Below are positions 36,900 through 50,439 of a DNA stretch of 64,000 nt, piece after piece (the stretch's first letter is position 1; each line of letters opens with the position of its first letter). Made by a program: the position numbers and the translations under genes. The notes beneath the pieces are model-generated. The model saw only the letters and a list, made by a program, of their open reading frames with translations, did not search any database and had not been told where the DNA came from. The DNA is from Panopea generosa (taxonomy: Eukaryota > Mollusca > Bivalvia > Adapedonta > Hiatellidae), in NCBI GenBank assembly GCA_029582155.1, contig CM055911.1:21510014-21574013 (forward strand), in the 5' to 3' direction.

Positions 36900-39800
36900 A
36901 CTTTTATTTATATTTACATGCTTTTGACCTGATATGTGCAACAATCAGAACAATTATAATTTAGAATGCTTCCTTGGATGATATTTGCTCAATTATACTT
37001 TCCATTAAAAATTACATTTATAAGAGAATAAGATGAGCAACACAATTCGTTAAAAAAATAAGTATGAGTGATGCGCTTTTAGGTGCCTTCATCGGCAATA
37101 TTGTGAGACACTCAGTATTGAGCATTGATCTTGCGTACACAAAATTCTGCACACATTACACTATTAAATAATCAATATGATAACCTTGGTATTAGTATAT
37201 GTTCGTTCTCATACTCACTAGCATGAACAGAATTTGCTTCTTAGTGACAAAAGGTAATGCATATAGTGACAGCTCAAAGTCCTACTTGAATGTGGAGGGA
37301 GTGGGAACTGGCCTATAACTTGAAAGTTGATAGTTAGGGAAATGTAAACGGTATTATTGATGTTATTTTGTGTTATATATCTTTATCTTCGAGCACACCA
37401 GTGATGTCCGTCCGTCCGTCCGTCAGTCCGTCAGTTTTATATGCCTTTCATACTTCTATCCGGTACTCAATATCGCAAACTATGGAATTATAATTGTTTT
37501 CTTCAAATTTTACGTTTAGATCCTCACTTATATAAACATGACATAACTTGTACGGACAGATTGATCGAGTGACGGATCGATCGATAATACAGCTGGTAGT
37601 ATACGAGATAAGTAGTGCGTGGTTCGTGGACGCTTGGATTTTTTCTTAATTAAAAAATATATAGTAATTTGATACTGAATAATTTTATAGTTTTGCGAAT
37701 AACCATTTAATTTATTGAGGTGTCTATCTTCAAGCTGCGTCAATTGTTTGTCGTGTCCATCCTACAGTAATAGGAATACAAACTTTACCGAAACAATACA
37801 AATAGTCTGGTTACTTAAGTCTATTTTATATATAAAACAGTTATCTGCGTCTCTGTGTAAAACAACGTAATCTTGTATAAACATTGTACTTGCGTGGAGT
37901 ATTGATAAATTAATGTGCTATGGGATCTAAAGCTGTTCAGCCATGCCTTTAAAAAAATAAGACAATCATTGATGTTTGATGAATGGTTCAAACGTAAATA
38001 GATGGACCATTAGAGGGTGAATATTTGATAATGACACGTGATGAAATGGCTGCGCAGTCTCTCTTTTTGATTTAAGAAAACCACATTAAAGAAAAGTAGC
38101 AATATTTTTGTTATATATTTTATTGAAACGGCATGTAATTATCTGTGTTCGTATCTTCATGTTCAACTAAACGGTTGATGTTTGTCCTTTGTTTTATATA
38201 AAATAATGTCGAGGATTTCCACGTTAAAATACGTTTCGACAAAGAAACTTTTAAGTATTTTTATAGCAAGAATGTATCAGCACATAAAAAACCACAATAA
38301 CTGGTAGATTGGCAAACTGGTTTGTTTTTAAAAAGGCACAATGGCACCCTAACATTGGTTTTTAAAAAGAAGAAGTCGTCATTATTATATGATTGTGTTA
38401 AAATCCATTTTGATACAAGTGATATCTTATTGAAGTATATGCTGTATCAGGTTTTGCTTAACTCATCTGCAGCAAGAAACCACATCCACTATTAACTATT
38501 TTTAAGATATTCCAAGTCAAATTACATACTATAGCTGTAATATTTTAATTGCACGACTCATGTTTCTGTATCCGAAGGGGTGCAACTATGTGGTGAGACC
38601 TGAAGGTTCTGTATTTCTTGAAACCATTTATCACTTTTTGCGTTTATTTAAATACACCAAAAACATAAGTACGTAATGAAGAAACACTTTTGAACAAAAG
38701 TAAAAAAAAAATATATAGAAATCAATTTTTTATTTTACAGATTAAAACAATAAAAACAATAAAAACATTTTAAGTGGTTTGGTTATATTTCTGATTGAAA
38801 TTTCTTAAATGTATAATTATATACATGTATAATCGTAGTACAAGACCCAGCCGCAACTGAAGCTCGGGAAAGCCCGCTTGTTCGTGTTTTAGCGGGTTGT
38901 CACAGCGGGCACGCACGAAACTGTGTGTTCCGTAACATGAGCATGAATATACTGTTATTTCTTGCTGTCACAATGTGGAGGCACGTGTGAAGTTTTAATG
39001 TTGATATCGTATGATATATGTTGCCTCAAGTCGACCACATCTTAAAATGAATATCTTTAAAACAACACAGTCATACTTTGCCTGTGTCAGGTCGATATCA
39101 TCATTTCATGATTGATAATATGATAGTCTAAACTGTGTGAAGCTTTTTTGTCAGAAACTTTAGATTTCAGAACTCAACGCGTTGCAAAATTACTTAAACT
39201 TCATCAGTCATCTGTTATTTCAAAACAGTTTTCTTGTTAAATGATTGTGCGCCAAGCATTAGTATTAGAATGGCCTAACAAAACTAATTAGTTTTTAGCG
39301 ATGATCAGTTTACTGCTTTCGCAAATAAAGTTTGATTTACCACTAAAAAGCCTTGACTGATTTTGTTTTATATATGTATACATATGTACCACAATGTATA
39401 TGCCGAAAAGATTTTTATCCTACTTCCAATTACACCTATTCCTTTAAAATGATACTAAATGTTGAAAAAAAATATCGACAATAAGACATTTTTGTTAAAT
39501 AGTTTTGAACATATTTGTGGTTGAAATGGTCCGATATATTAATATCCGTAAGAATACAGCAAAAATAACGGTATATTTATAGAAATACAACTTCAATATA
39601 AGAAATGTATTTCACAAACGTGAAAGCTTCTTCGCCACATTCATGATTGAATTTTCATCAAAATTCTTTAAGTCCCTTTAAATATTGTATCACATAACAG
39701 TAGAACCATGATGGCCTGAACCCGACGGGACTGGAAAATGGTGTTAGTTAAGGGTTCTTTGAGTCATATCATACCATATATATGCATGTATATACATCCA

Positions 39801-40380
39801 AAAAGGAATTCGACCAGAACAAGATAAGTGTTTCGAGTTTTATGTGGTGTTCCAGCCATCTGTAAAGTGCTGCTGTATTTAAAATGCATTGGAACGTCAA
39901 GTAATTTGACTATGTATAAAAAACCATGCGCCACCGTCCAGAACATGACGTAATTTGGTATATTAGTCAACTATGTACACATCAGTACGTGGCCAAACTG
40001 CGCGACAAATAACACGATTGATCATATTAAAATACAAAAACGAGGCTGTGCAGCTGCCTCACCGTTTCCAATTTCTCCTTTATTTAACCGAACATTCATC
40101 AGTCGCATCATTGTGAAGCAAGCAATTGACTCAAGCCTCTAGAATAGATCGACTGTGTTTACGATATATTCCTGCACGTTATTGTAAAGTAGGTTTATTT
40201 AAAAATATTTATTTTGTTTACATTATTTAGTTTAATTAGTTTGTTTTCATAATCGCTCTGCTTTGTTATAAGTTTCAGGTTAAACAGCAACCGTTGCCTA
40301 CAGTATCATTGACATTAATTTGTCACGCTTGTTTCTTTTCTCTTAGCCTCAAGTTTTTGATGTTCAATGAATATATGAAC
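36900..40380. other. No gene seen; AT-rich with short repeats
   Basis: Contains a short GTCC microsatellite at 37405-37433 and a GC-rich spot at 38850-38935 with an 8-bp hairpin (agcccgct…agcgggtt). I find no supported exon or RNA gene. Confidence 0.4.
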
Positions 40381-40384
40381 TGAA

Positions 40385-40745
40385 GGTCTCACTTAAGAAT
40401 GACCTCTCTTACATGACGGTAGCATTATTCTTACGCCCAAGAAGTTAGAGCTGTGTTAAGCGCTTGGGCAATTTTGTTGAAAATGCCTAACATGTCATAT
40501 TTCTTTGTACATATGAGAACATTGGAACAGTGTCATGGTTTCTGGATGACACTGGGAACTGTCTGATGGAGCTATAAAGTTCAAAGATGCGTAGTAATGG
40601 GCAGAATTGTCAAAAATGAAGGGGAGCTATCAAACCATCGTAATTGTGAAAAAGCAACCTGGTCAACCCCGTGTTTTTTCTACATAATTGGTCCAACAGA
40701 GGACTATCTCTGGGAACAGTACAAAATTAATAGTTGTGTGAGACG
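40385..40745. mobile_element. TIR-bearing MITE, copy 3 (361 bp)
   Basis: Full left end and right end GTGTGAGACG. It retains the segment missing from copy 2 but has lost ~70-80 bp near its right part. Target duplications are not clear. Confidence 0.6.
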
Positions 40746-40794
40746 TCATTAGTGAGATTGGTAAGAATGTTGATAATTCTTCTTGAACTGCCTC

Positions 40795-41055
40795 TGATGA
40801 AGCCGTTCCCTGGTAGAGATTTGGCGACTTTTTGACGCCGTCCTATGGTAAAGACTGTGCGACTTTTTGAACATGTGTTCTGATAGAGACTGAGCGACCT
40901 TTTATAGCCGTTCTTTCATAGAGACTAAGCGACCTTTTATAGCCGTTCTTTGATAGAGACTGAGCGACCTTTTGTAGCCGTTCTTTGATAGGGACTGAGC
41001 GACCCTTATAGCCGTTCTTTGATAGAGACAGCGTGACCTTTTGAAGCTGTTCTCT
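40795..41055. repeat. 35-bp tandem repeat, about seven units
   Basis: Units of tagagactgagcgacctttt plus atagccgttctttga; period 35 from 40921, 40956 and 40991. The array starts about 50 bp after MITE copy 3. Confidence 0.8.
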
Positions 41056-41059
41056 AAGC

Positions 41060-43900
41060 CGATTATGGTATAAAGATGTTTGTTTCTTTCATAACGGAAA
41101 AAGATTTCCACTTATTTTTAGCGGGTACGGACTTTTCATCCTACAACCCCTCCATTCGCTTATCCTACCATGTGCCGATAGAACAATTTATGACGTGACA
41201 TATGAAAACATATAACGTTATATATCTTATTTGACTTTCAAAAAGCCATCGTGGTGAAAACAATATTAACAACATAAAAAAAATAGGTATTCAATGTGTT
41301 CGGTATACATGACAATTAATCTTACATGGCTTTTTCGGGTCCAATTCAACAGCTGTTTGTAGTTGCTTTCCAGAAAATAAGCAATGTCTAAAAGCCAATT
41401 TGAGCACCTAAATAAGAGAATAATTTTCATGTATATTATTTCACAGTTGAACACTCAAATCGAACGTTTATTTAAATGAACGCGCCAAGTTGTAAACAGA
41501 ATATGACGTCAGAATTACTGAATGACATTTTTATTCATAAAAGTGTTCAGGTCTCTTTAGTCATACACAAACAAGTCAAACTACTATTATTATTTAATTA
41601 ATTGCTTTCAAACTGACTGTTTCAGTCAGTTTGCTTTGTTTATATCGAGTCTTAATTTTCAAGTAAATCATCTAAATAAAAGTTATATCCGACGAAAAAG
41701 AAAACTTAATTCCGATAAAGGTCATCATAGTAACAACTGTACAATATGTCAATGAAAATTGAGCATTCGTGTTTAGTTCTGGATGGCAACACTGTATATG
41801 CACGAGGGGTTATCCAGAAGTTCGTTGACAAATCTCATAATATGAACATGACATGTTTAATTTATTTGAAATTTAACATGTATTATATTTAATATAACGG
41901 CACACTGTATGCAAAGTATGAAAAAAATATATATTCAAATAAAACAGTAACATGTATTTGAAATATGCCATGTACGCCTATCTGCCTTAAGCCAGATTTA
42001 CGTTACAACGTTGTGACGTCAATTTATTTTACAAGTACTTTTTCTACTCTTACTTTGCTCCATATATACCCTTTTAGCAACTGGGGGAACCCAGCGAGCA
42101 CTTAAATGCATGCTAGGCAGTTTTAACCACGTAAACGTAACATTGACGCGATTTTATCAAGGGCAACCCCATATATTATCATCCATTATTGTTTCTCTTT
42201 CCTCACTGTACCGTTTGTGTCATCTGTAGACTACAAAATGCACTACAACTAACTTTCTCGGAGCTTTACTATACATATCTATCGTCTGAATCAGTGTTTT
42301 GCTAATATTGACTTAAACTGCATTACTGCTTGTTATTTCATCTTTTTTATCAGATGCACTTTTTTTCAAAAGAAGTTGATTTAAACTCCTAACACCTGCA
42401 TGCAATTCTGGAATGACAGTGTCATGCAGACATTGATGTCGTGTTCTCAATGATATATGATTTACCGCGAGTGCTACGAGAAAATGATTGTTATTATTCA
42501 CATATTTGTCTGTCGGTGTGTTCAACATTTTGAGCTGCGGTATTTATCATGTATGTATGTTGCTATGGATACCATAACATTATTACTTACATAAGAAATA
42601 TACTAAAACACCGTACGTTAATGACAAATACACCAAAACTTAAGTTGTGAAAAAAATAGCTATGCACTTGCATACATAAAGATTTTATTAAATTTGTCTA
42701 CGAACCTCTGGATAACCGCTCGTATGAAAGGACATATTTGTATACCACAGGCAAATTATCAAACCCTAAGCACTCGTATATATTCAGATATAAAACTATT
42801 CTAAAAAGTATGTTCTGATGATATACCTATGTAAACGTTTATGGTGACCACTTTGTTTAACACTCAAAATCAATGACAACGACAAATTGGTTTTAACAAG
42901 TTGCTGTTTAAAATTCCTACATTTCAAAATGAGTGGAATCCTAGCAACTATCCTGACAGAAGGCATACAGGAAATAAAAATATAAGATGGAGCCATGTGT
43001 TATGCAACATCTAAGATATCAAACAAATGACACTCATAATTTCAGTGTTCAAGAGTGTTTTATATTCTCTATGTGATAGAAATCTAAATCTTATAGGAGC
43101 GGATATCCTCTGTCAAGCTCGAACTGACACAATAACCCCATTGAGTAAGCGAAATATGTTCTGCAGGGTCAACCACAAAATATCCAGAATGGCGCGGACT
43201 CAATGGAGTAATCCCCTTTATATAGGAATTCAAATCAATAATAATCCAAATCATTGCGACGCATGTACATAACAGCATATTTGAAGTTAATCAAAGGCAA
43301 ACCTATCACAGTGTTTCAATCGGTGTTTATTTCTAAATGAAATATGTGTTATAGCACTAAATCTAAATTATTTAACGTAAAATTAAAAGGCAATCGTGAT
43401 CAGATATGTCTGTCAGGAAAAGCCACGTCCTTACTTACCTTGACAGATTGTGTTCTTTAAACAAAATATACCTATCTGTTTACAATAATATTCTTTTGTC
43501 TTTTTTTAAATTATTATAAATAGATAAAATATTGTGCTATGAATGTCTCGTTTATGAATATTTTTTATTTATTTTTTGTTGTGTTTTTCCTTTTCTTCAT
43601 TCTTACAAAGCAATGATATCCAACGTAGCTTGATCAAATAGATGCTAATTAAATACATCAGTTTCATCAATTGTATATGTATAGGTAAAATAGCCATTAT
43701 TTGAATTATAAAAATAATAAAGCTAAATTAAACCTTCTGTTATGAATCATATCTTCTCTATTGCAAGTTGTAGTCACAAGATCACGTGATGCTGTTGTCT
43801 ACTTAATATATAATCTTAATGTTCCTCCAAACACAAATTTAACATCTTTATGTCAGCAAAAAATAAAAAGACGATGTTTAAACTTTCAAAATTCATCATA
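41060..43900. other. No gene supported
   Basis: AT-rich sequence. A minus-strand 71-codon frame at 42313-42528 and short frames near 43027-43278 were considered, but show no domain, signal or splice support. Confidence 0.4.
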
Positions 43901-43939
43901 GAAGCATTAATCATTAGACAAATAACTCTTGAATCTTTG

Positions 43940-44200
43940 ATTTCTTAATTGATATTCTACTTTCACCATATATTTATTTACAGTGTTTCTTAGTTTATAG
44001 TCTACTTTCATCATATATTTATTTACAATGTTTCTTTGTTTATAGTCTACTTTCATCATATATTTATTTACAATGTTTCTTAGTTTATATTCTACTTTCA
44101 TCATATATTGATTTACAATGTTTCTTGGTTTAAAGTCTACTTTCATCATATATCTATTAACAATGTTTCTTAGTTTATATTCTTCTTTCATCATATATGT
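43940..44200. repeat. 45-bp tandem repeat, about 5-6 units
   Basis: Units of gtctactttcatcatatatt plus tatttacaatgtttcttagtt. As 45 is a multiple of three, the minus strand reads an in-frame 15-residue repeat (NIVNKYMMKVDYKLR-like) over 95 codons; most likely not a gene. Confidence 0.8.
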
Positions 44201-45500
44201 ATTTGTATCGTATCTATCTTTATATTATTGTATTTGCCATAGTTCTGTTATCATTCTAAATGGCCAAAGGCAAATGTCTTGCCGAGTTGTTACTTGTTGA
44301 AACTTGTTATATGTTGCTGTCATGTTGCTGTTGTTTGTTTAGTCGTTTCAATTGTGTAGTCTACTTCAACAACCCTATTAATCTGATCATTCCTGACTGC
44401 AAGCACATATATATTATCAATAAACATTCGTTGTTTCGGGATTTTAAAACAGATTCATCACGAATAAACGACAATTTAAGGACTCACACCACTATTATCT
44501 CACTTGAGTACTCCGAACCTACAGATGAAGGAGATAGATATATAACTTTACTTCTCTGTTTCTTCTTTTTTCAAGGTTTCAACTGCAGTGATTTTGTTAC
44601 TAGGATGAGTTGAATGGTCAGTATTTAAGACATCACCATTGAAAATTTGATGCTGATACATGTACCAGCTCATGTCATTTCAGAATTGTTAGTTCGAACC
44701 GCATCATGGGCGAATAGTTGACATATTATTACTTTGGAATTTGATAGGTCTCACAAAAGTATTGAATTTAAAAAACAAAAACCTGGTCAATAGATGATTT
44801 TTCCTTTATAATTGCACATATTGAACCAGTGAACATTTCTGAGCCCAAACACATGCAGCAGATTTTGTTATTTCACTTTGATTTGGACATAAAAGTATAC
44901 AGTAACATTTTTTGCTTGAACACGGATGGCTGGAGCGCCTGACATAGCTCAAATCTCGTATCTGGTCCTGGCCGAATTCATATTTCAATGTATATACATG
45001 TAAATGTATGGTCTGATGTTGAGCAATACTTGCTTGGCTCGAACAAAACTTAACTCAAACTATTTTGTCTAGTCCTGTCGGGTTCAAGCCAACGAAGCTG
45101 AACTGTAATTATATTTTAATAACTAGCTAGAATTTTGAACGAGAATGAAGATTATGGCTTTATAAATTAAATGTATTGGTTATAGTTCTTTACACAACTT
45201 AATATTTTTTTAACTTACGTACAGTTTTAAGTTCAATTTTTCAAAAATAAATCCTCTCGTATATTGAAGTGGTATGCGAAAAATATTAATTTGTTGAAAC
45301 AACATAATCTTATGATATTATAACACGAGGTTCTTAAAAGAAGTTGTTAAAAAGAATTATGGTTGTATACCGTTTTTGGCTTTATTTAAAACACATGCGT
45401 TAATATACAGATGTTTGTTTCAAACAAAATTTTATATAATTATATAACCGTAATAATTTTCTTTTAAAAAAAAAACAACATAATGTTTAAAATATTATTT
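44200..45500. other. No gene supported
   Basis: Apart from a 117-codon frame at 44260-44613 with a cysteine-rich hydrophobic start and no recognisable domain, nothing stands out. Confidence 0.35.
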
Positions 45501-45504
45501 TAAT

Positions 45505-45665
45505 ATCAGGTCGTTGATTCGATCCTCCGCTACGGCTTTGTTTGGTGTCCTTGAGCAAGACACCTTTTCCGCATATGCTAAGTACTGGTTATACCCATGG
45601 AGACTTCGAGCGTGATATCGAAATCATCAAAACATGTTTATCAAAACAAGGATATATATATATAA
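45505..45665 (+). mobile_element. 5'-truncated tRNA-derived SINE
   Basis: It starts at the B box (ggtcgttgattcgatcc) and shares tgctaagtactggttatacc and the following segment with the SINE at 36695-36890. It carries the gtgtccttgagcaagacacc stretch. Confidence 0.6.
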
Positions 45666-47445
45666 GACCATGTCAAATTGTACCCGAGGGCATATATAAC
45701 AAGTCACGCCTACTTAATTTTAGAGTCGGTGCGGAACGATACCTGTATGTTTTATCGCGGTCTAAGGAAAGTAATTAGATTCATCTCCAATACCATCAAA
45801 CTGAGCAGGGGCAAGAATCGGATAACTCTTGGGAAATGTCTGAAATAGTCCAGTATGCAAAAACAATGTGCTTTTGTAGGCTAAAGGGACAGAAACTTTA
45901 AGGTGATTTTTTTTTCTTGTTTCTTGCTGTTTGTTTACCTTTCGATATTGTGAAATGACATATGCTGAAGTTAAAAGAAAACATATATGCTTATTTGCTA
46001 CATATCCACCTGGAATTGAACACCATGTATGTGAACAAATATATATTTGATATTGATTGATTGATCCAAATATACATGTACAATATAACATAACCGAATA
46101 GTTAATTGCTCAATGCAAGGATAATTAAAAACAAAATAAAAACATATATACATTTAAAGTTCCATTAACTTACGTCTTCTAGTTGTATCCACTTGAACAT
46201 ATATGTGTTTTTTTGCGTGTGACCTTACACACATAAAGGTGTAACTTCTTTTGTAGGACTTTGATTGGACGATAGATGAAAGAGTGATGCTACGTGCGAT
46301 TTAGTCGTTAACAGTATCCAAGGATTGATTTTTAGACAGGATTTATGCCAAACACATAGCCCTGCTTAAGTCGACGTGATCAAACTCTGCAGCGTTGATC
46401 AACGAGAAAATTATCATATGAGACAGGGACTACTTTTTTTCCTCGAATTTCATTTGTTTATGCATTTAATGTAAGCCAACGCAAACAAATCGAATAATAA
46501 GTCTGCATTGTGGACATTGTATTAATAAGTCGTTGTTTTAAAACGTGTTGCATCAAATAAACCAAACGCTTCAATAATAGCAAACAAAGTAGGACGGCGT
46601 ATGAATATTTGTTGAAGACTCTCAGTACTTTCAAGTACTTTGATGATTAATGTATTTGTAAACAATTACTAAGAATCATCTTATTAATGACGTTTAAACG
46701 AATGAATCAACGTACATATTATGTACTTAAAAATAGAGTTAAGTTTATATGACGTGTCGTGCTTAAAGACGACACAATACAGTATAGTTGCATAGTCATG
46801 TTGTATCGGTTAAGCACAGTCCCCTTGTTTTGCACTTGGTGACACCTAAATATTGATAAAATGTAGACTGCCGATTTATGTTTCGAAACCACACTATCTA
46901 GATTGAGAGGTTGTATGCCGTGCCTACTTAAACATGTTATGTAAGATGCTATTGGCATGTTCCGCGCCGGGTTGAACAATAGCGCCGTGACAAGACATTA
47001 CATGTGTAAAAATGCGTCAACGGCAACGACTTCAACTGACTGGAATCAAAGAGAAAAAACTGTTAACCACCGGAGCAGCCCAATATAACGACAAGGAGAT
47101 ACGCTTACTTCATAGACGGGACCGCTTCCTGAGCTTCGTCTGTATACGTGCAAATGAGTCATTCATACGTTATACGTGTGTGTGTGACTGAAGGAGTTCG
47201 CGTTACTGGTAGTGCTGTACTTTTGTTAATTCAACATGATCATTATTGAATTGTAGAGTGTGTATTCACATAATATTGAACCTTATACCTGGCAATTTTG
47301 AATCAAATTGTTTGCTAAATATTAATATTTCTGAAGACCCTTGCGTTTTCAAATCATTTCAGTAAACTTCAGCAACACCTGTTTCTGATTTTAATAAATG
47401 AGTATCGGTCGGATAACCTAATCTATAACACGTGCTGATAATTGT

Positions 47446-47637
47446 TTAATGGTAGTGTGCTTTCAAGTTTGAAAGCAGCGTGCACTGGGATAAATAGCAG
47501 TCTGCATTCGAATGCATATCAGCATACAATCGAGTAATTGTATATATGTAGTCGTTGAAACGGCAATAATCTTTTGTGAATTTCATTATTTCATAAGCGC
47601 CATCTGGGATATACAAATGTACAAAAGTCGAGGGCAT
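47446..47637 (-). pseudogene. Truncated copy of the ORF at 32909-33217
   Basis: This is the paralogous minus-strand frame in copy 2 of the segmental duplication. It shares the YIPDGAYEIMKF and QCTLLSNLKAH stretches with copy 1. Upstream of 47637 the frame is broken: the region matching the copy-1 start (…VRKLLPNTLNT…) lies in another frame and soon meets a stop. If the ancestor was coding, this copy is dead. Confidence 0.3.
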
Positions 47638-49163
47638 TTATTTTCAAGAACAATAAACCTCATTTAATATTCCAATGACGACATTGATTGGCAGTTATTT
47701 TGTTTACGTAAGGTGTTTAAAGTGTTGGGTAACAGTTTGCGTACTTCTGTCATTCCTCAATGTCGGCAGTACATGTAACTATATCATTATACTCATTGTT
47801 TATTATTGTCATGTTACAAATGAATAGTATGGTTAATGTTGTCTGTAATGGAAAAGTGCCTGTCCAATAAAATACGAGTCCTGTATGATACTTTTGTCTA
47901 CACGGGGACAAAGTGACTATCGGACATGTTGTAACACCTGTCTAGCATGGTACTTTTGTCTGTAACGGAACAAAATAGCTGTCGGATATTATATAACACG
48001 TGTCTAGCATGGTTCTTTTGTCTGTAATGGAAAACTATATCTCTGATATATAACACGTGTCTAGTATGATTTTTTTTTCTGTAATGGAAAAATATGGCTG
48101 TCTGATATCTAACACGTGTCTATTGTGGTACTTTTGAATGTAATGAAAAATTGTCTGTCTGATATATAACACATGTCATGTATGACACTTTTGTCCGTAA
48201 CGGTGCTTTTGTCTGTAATGGAAAACTTTTTTTCTTAGCAGGAATGTATACCCACATAAAAATGCACAATAACTGGTTGGTTGACTAGCTTTTTTTTAAA
48301 GTGGGTGCAGTTCTCAAATGCTCATAAATACTCGTACATGCAAATGATGAAATCCTAAAAAAGTCAATTTTTTACACCAGTGATTGCAGTACATGCTGTT
48401 CCAACTTTTGCTCTACACATCTACAACAAGGAATCACAACCACTGTGAACAATTTTGAAAGTGTTTCAAAACCAAATTACATAGGCCTTTTTTTTAAACG
48501 TATGAATCATATTACCGGGAGGGGGAGGGGTGTTACTGTTAATGAGACTTTTATAGCACGTGTCTAGTATAATGGAAACATGTATGTTATGTATGCATGT
48601 GTCGTGTATGTTTCTTTTATTTGCATCGCAAACATTTTACAAGGTATGTAACTCGTGTTTTATGATACATACCATGCGTTTAGCATATAACACATGGCTT
48701 GTTTGATACATATGTCATTCTCATCTATTTGATGTTTGGCATATTCTATGTTATAAAACATAACGCGTGTTTTGCCTGTATATGTGTGAACATTGTTATT
48801 GACAATTAGGGCGGATAAGTGCAAACTTGAGATATTTCGAAACCATTTGTATAACCTATTTAAGAAGAGCGTATACACCTGTTTAAAGAAAACGTGTTGC
48901 TGTATGGTGTTTAGCGTCGCTTTCAACATTGATGTATGACCCGGCCTGGGATCGAACTTACGACATTCCGCATGCGAGACAGACGGCCTTCCTCTAGTCC
49001 ACCACTGCAGTATTTTGCAGATAAGCCAACCTGTACGTACCATAGGTTTGATTCAGTATAAAATGATGGCGAATCCTTTACAGAGAAAGAACAGTACTCT
49101 TCATGAATATAAAAATTCATGAGTGGAATGCCTCATATTTAAATTAATCAGTTTCTGATCTAA

Positions 49164-49460
49164 TTTGCCGGTCCTGATTAGCTCAGCCGGTTGCGCGTCT
49201 GACTATCAATCCAGGGGTCGTGAGTTCGAATCCCCTGTCTGGCAACAATCTCCGTGATGATTGATATAAGACATTGTGTCTCATTATCATTCGTCTCTGA
49301 CCACTGATTCAAGTGGGATAGTTATCAGTTACTTGCGGAGACGGGGTGTGATCGAGTACTTGTTAATCCCAGGAAACGATGATTAGGTTATCTGATCGTC
49401 TGTTAGCCCTCGATAGCATAAAAATGACGCTAAATATTCAATCAATCAATCATTAAATCT
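49164..49460 (+). mobile_element. tRNA-derived SINE inserted in segmental copy 2
   Basis: A box attagctcagccggttgcg, B box gagttcgaatcccc and 3' tail atgacgctaaatattc plus aatcaatcaatca. The empty site is preserved in copy 1 at about 34800-34825 (aatcagtttctgacttaatc), so the insertion followed the segmental duplication. The T-stem does not pair, ruling out a functional tRNA. Confidence 0.8.
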
Positions 49461-49771
49461 AACCTAATTAAAGTGTATCAGCTGCTGGGTTTGTTTTTCA
49501 GATATTTGTTAGAGTATTTGCTACGTTTAAGTTGCATTTTATAGTAATACTTCCAATCTCATTATCATATATGTATTTGAAGCAATTTATTGAACAACGT
49601 CAAATTTATTTTTCGATTGAACTCCTGACGCCGGTCTACTTTTAGGTTTCTCGGGCAAACAAAGAAGCATCGACATTTTGATAGTCGGTTTGATATTAGA
49701 TAAACGAAAACGACGTACATAACGGGTCCCCGCCTATTTTAATAATAAAATACAACAAACAATCTTTTTAA

Positions 49772-49992
49772 CCCTTTACTTCATATAGACACCTTTGGAC
49801 ACCTCTAATATTGACGCCTTTGGACACCTCTAACATAGAAGGCTTTTGAATTATTGGGCGAATTATGTTTATATTAACTGACAGAGTGGAAAACAGTGCA
49901 GGAAGTGTTCATATTGCTCGTTACGAGCAATCTGAACTCTTCCTGCACTGTTTTCAAATGCCTTCTGTGATTGGTATCTATGGAGTAAAGGG
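49772..49992. mobile_element. piggyBac-type MITE (221 bp) with long internal hairpin
   Basis: The element begins CCCTTTACT and ends AGTAAAGGG, and is bordered by TTAA on both sides (49768-49771 and 49993-49996), the target preference and TIR style of piggyBac elements. Inside, 49889-49920 and 49924-49955 form a 32-bp inverted repeat with two mismatches and a 3-base loop. The equivalent place in segmental copy 1 (near 35105-35120) is empty. No transposase. Confidence 0.82.
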
Positions 49993-50251
49993 TTAAGCTG
50001 ATTTTCTTCGGTTTATTGTTATATTGATTTCTCTGATGTTCCGATTTTAACCAGGCGCAACAATCAGACCATACGTTGTTTTGAGAAACAATGAAGTGGG
50101 TCATAAAATGATCAGATTTGAGAGGTAACGATACAATATTTTGTAACGTAACCATTCAAACATAACCCTGGTTTTCCAAACATGAATGCTAATCGTTGTA
50201 ATATCACGCACAAGAAACATTTGATGGTTAATGCAAATTTTCTAATTTCAG

Positions 50252-50327
50252 ATGTCGTTGATATCCGTTGCGCTGCTATGCATGTGTGTTTGTGTTGTAA
50301 ATGCATATTCACAACAACGAATAAAGG
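50252..50327 (+). CDS. Gene 2, signal-peptide exon
   Basis: The ATG at 50252 directly follows an acceptor-like AG (tctaatttcag), implying a 5' UTR intron and a non-coding first exon upstream. The 25 codons read as a secretory signal: short n-region, hydrophobic core LISVALLCMCVCVV, and a likely signal-peptidase site after VNA (residue 18). The exon ends in phase 1 (AAG G|gtatgt), matching the phase-1 start of the half-VWC exon at 51783 through an Ala codon. A long TA microsatellite follows in the intron. No promoter could be placed, because the upstream exon was not found. Confidence 0.75.
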
Positions 50328-50389
50328 GTATGTATTTTAAAACGTTCTGTTGTTCAGAGTGAATGGTGTATACAAAGAAATAGTTTGCC

Positions 50390-50392
<3 letters not shown>

Positions 50393-50432
<40 letters not shown>
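50393..50432. repeat. TA microsatellite
   Basis: About twenty TA dinucleotides in the first visible intron of gene 2. Shorter TA runs are at 32236-32250. Confidence 0.95.

Positions 50433-50439
<7 letters not shown>

Larger units (their letters stand above)
45862..50038. repeat. Segmental duplication, copy 2
   Basis: Counterpart of 32103-35145, enlarged by about 660 bp at 46535-47196, about 150 bp near 47238-47385, a SINE at 49164-49460 and a MITE at 49772-49992. It ends about 215 bp before the gene 2 signal exon. Confidence 0.85.

Noticed and set aside
42313-42528. 71-codon minus-strand frame
   Set aside because: Reasonably mixed composition but no homology I recognise and only a doubtful acceptor; not enough to call an exon.
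43907-44194. 95-codon minus-strand frame with a 15-residue repeat
   Set aside because: Open only because the 45-bp repeat length is a multiple of three; no other coding support.
49170-49245. Possible tRNA gene (A and B boxes present)
   Set aside because: The T-arm and acceptor stem do not pair and the sequence continues into a SINE body with a repeat tail; the other B-box sites (34550, 35297, 36695, 45505, 48900) fail in the same way.
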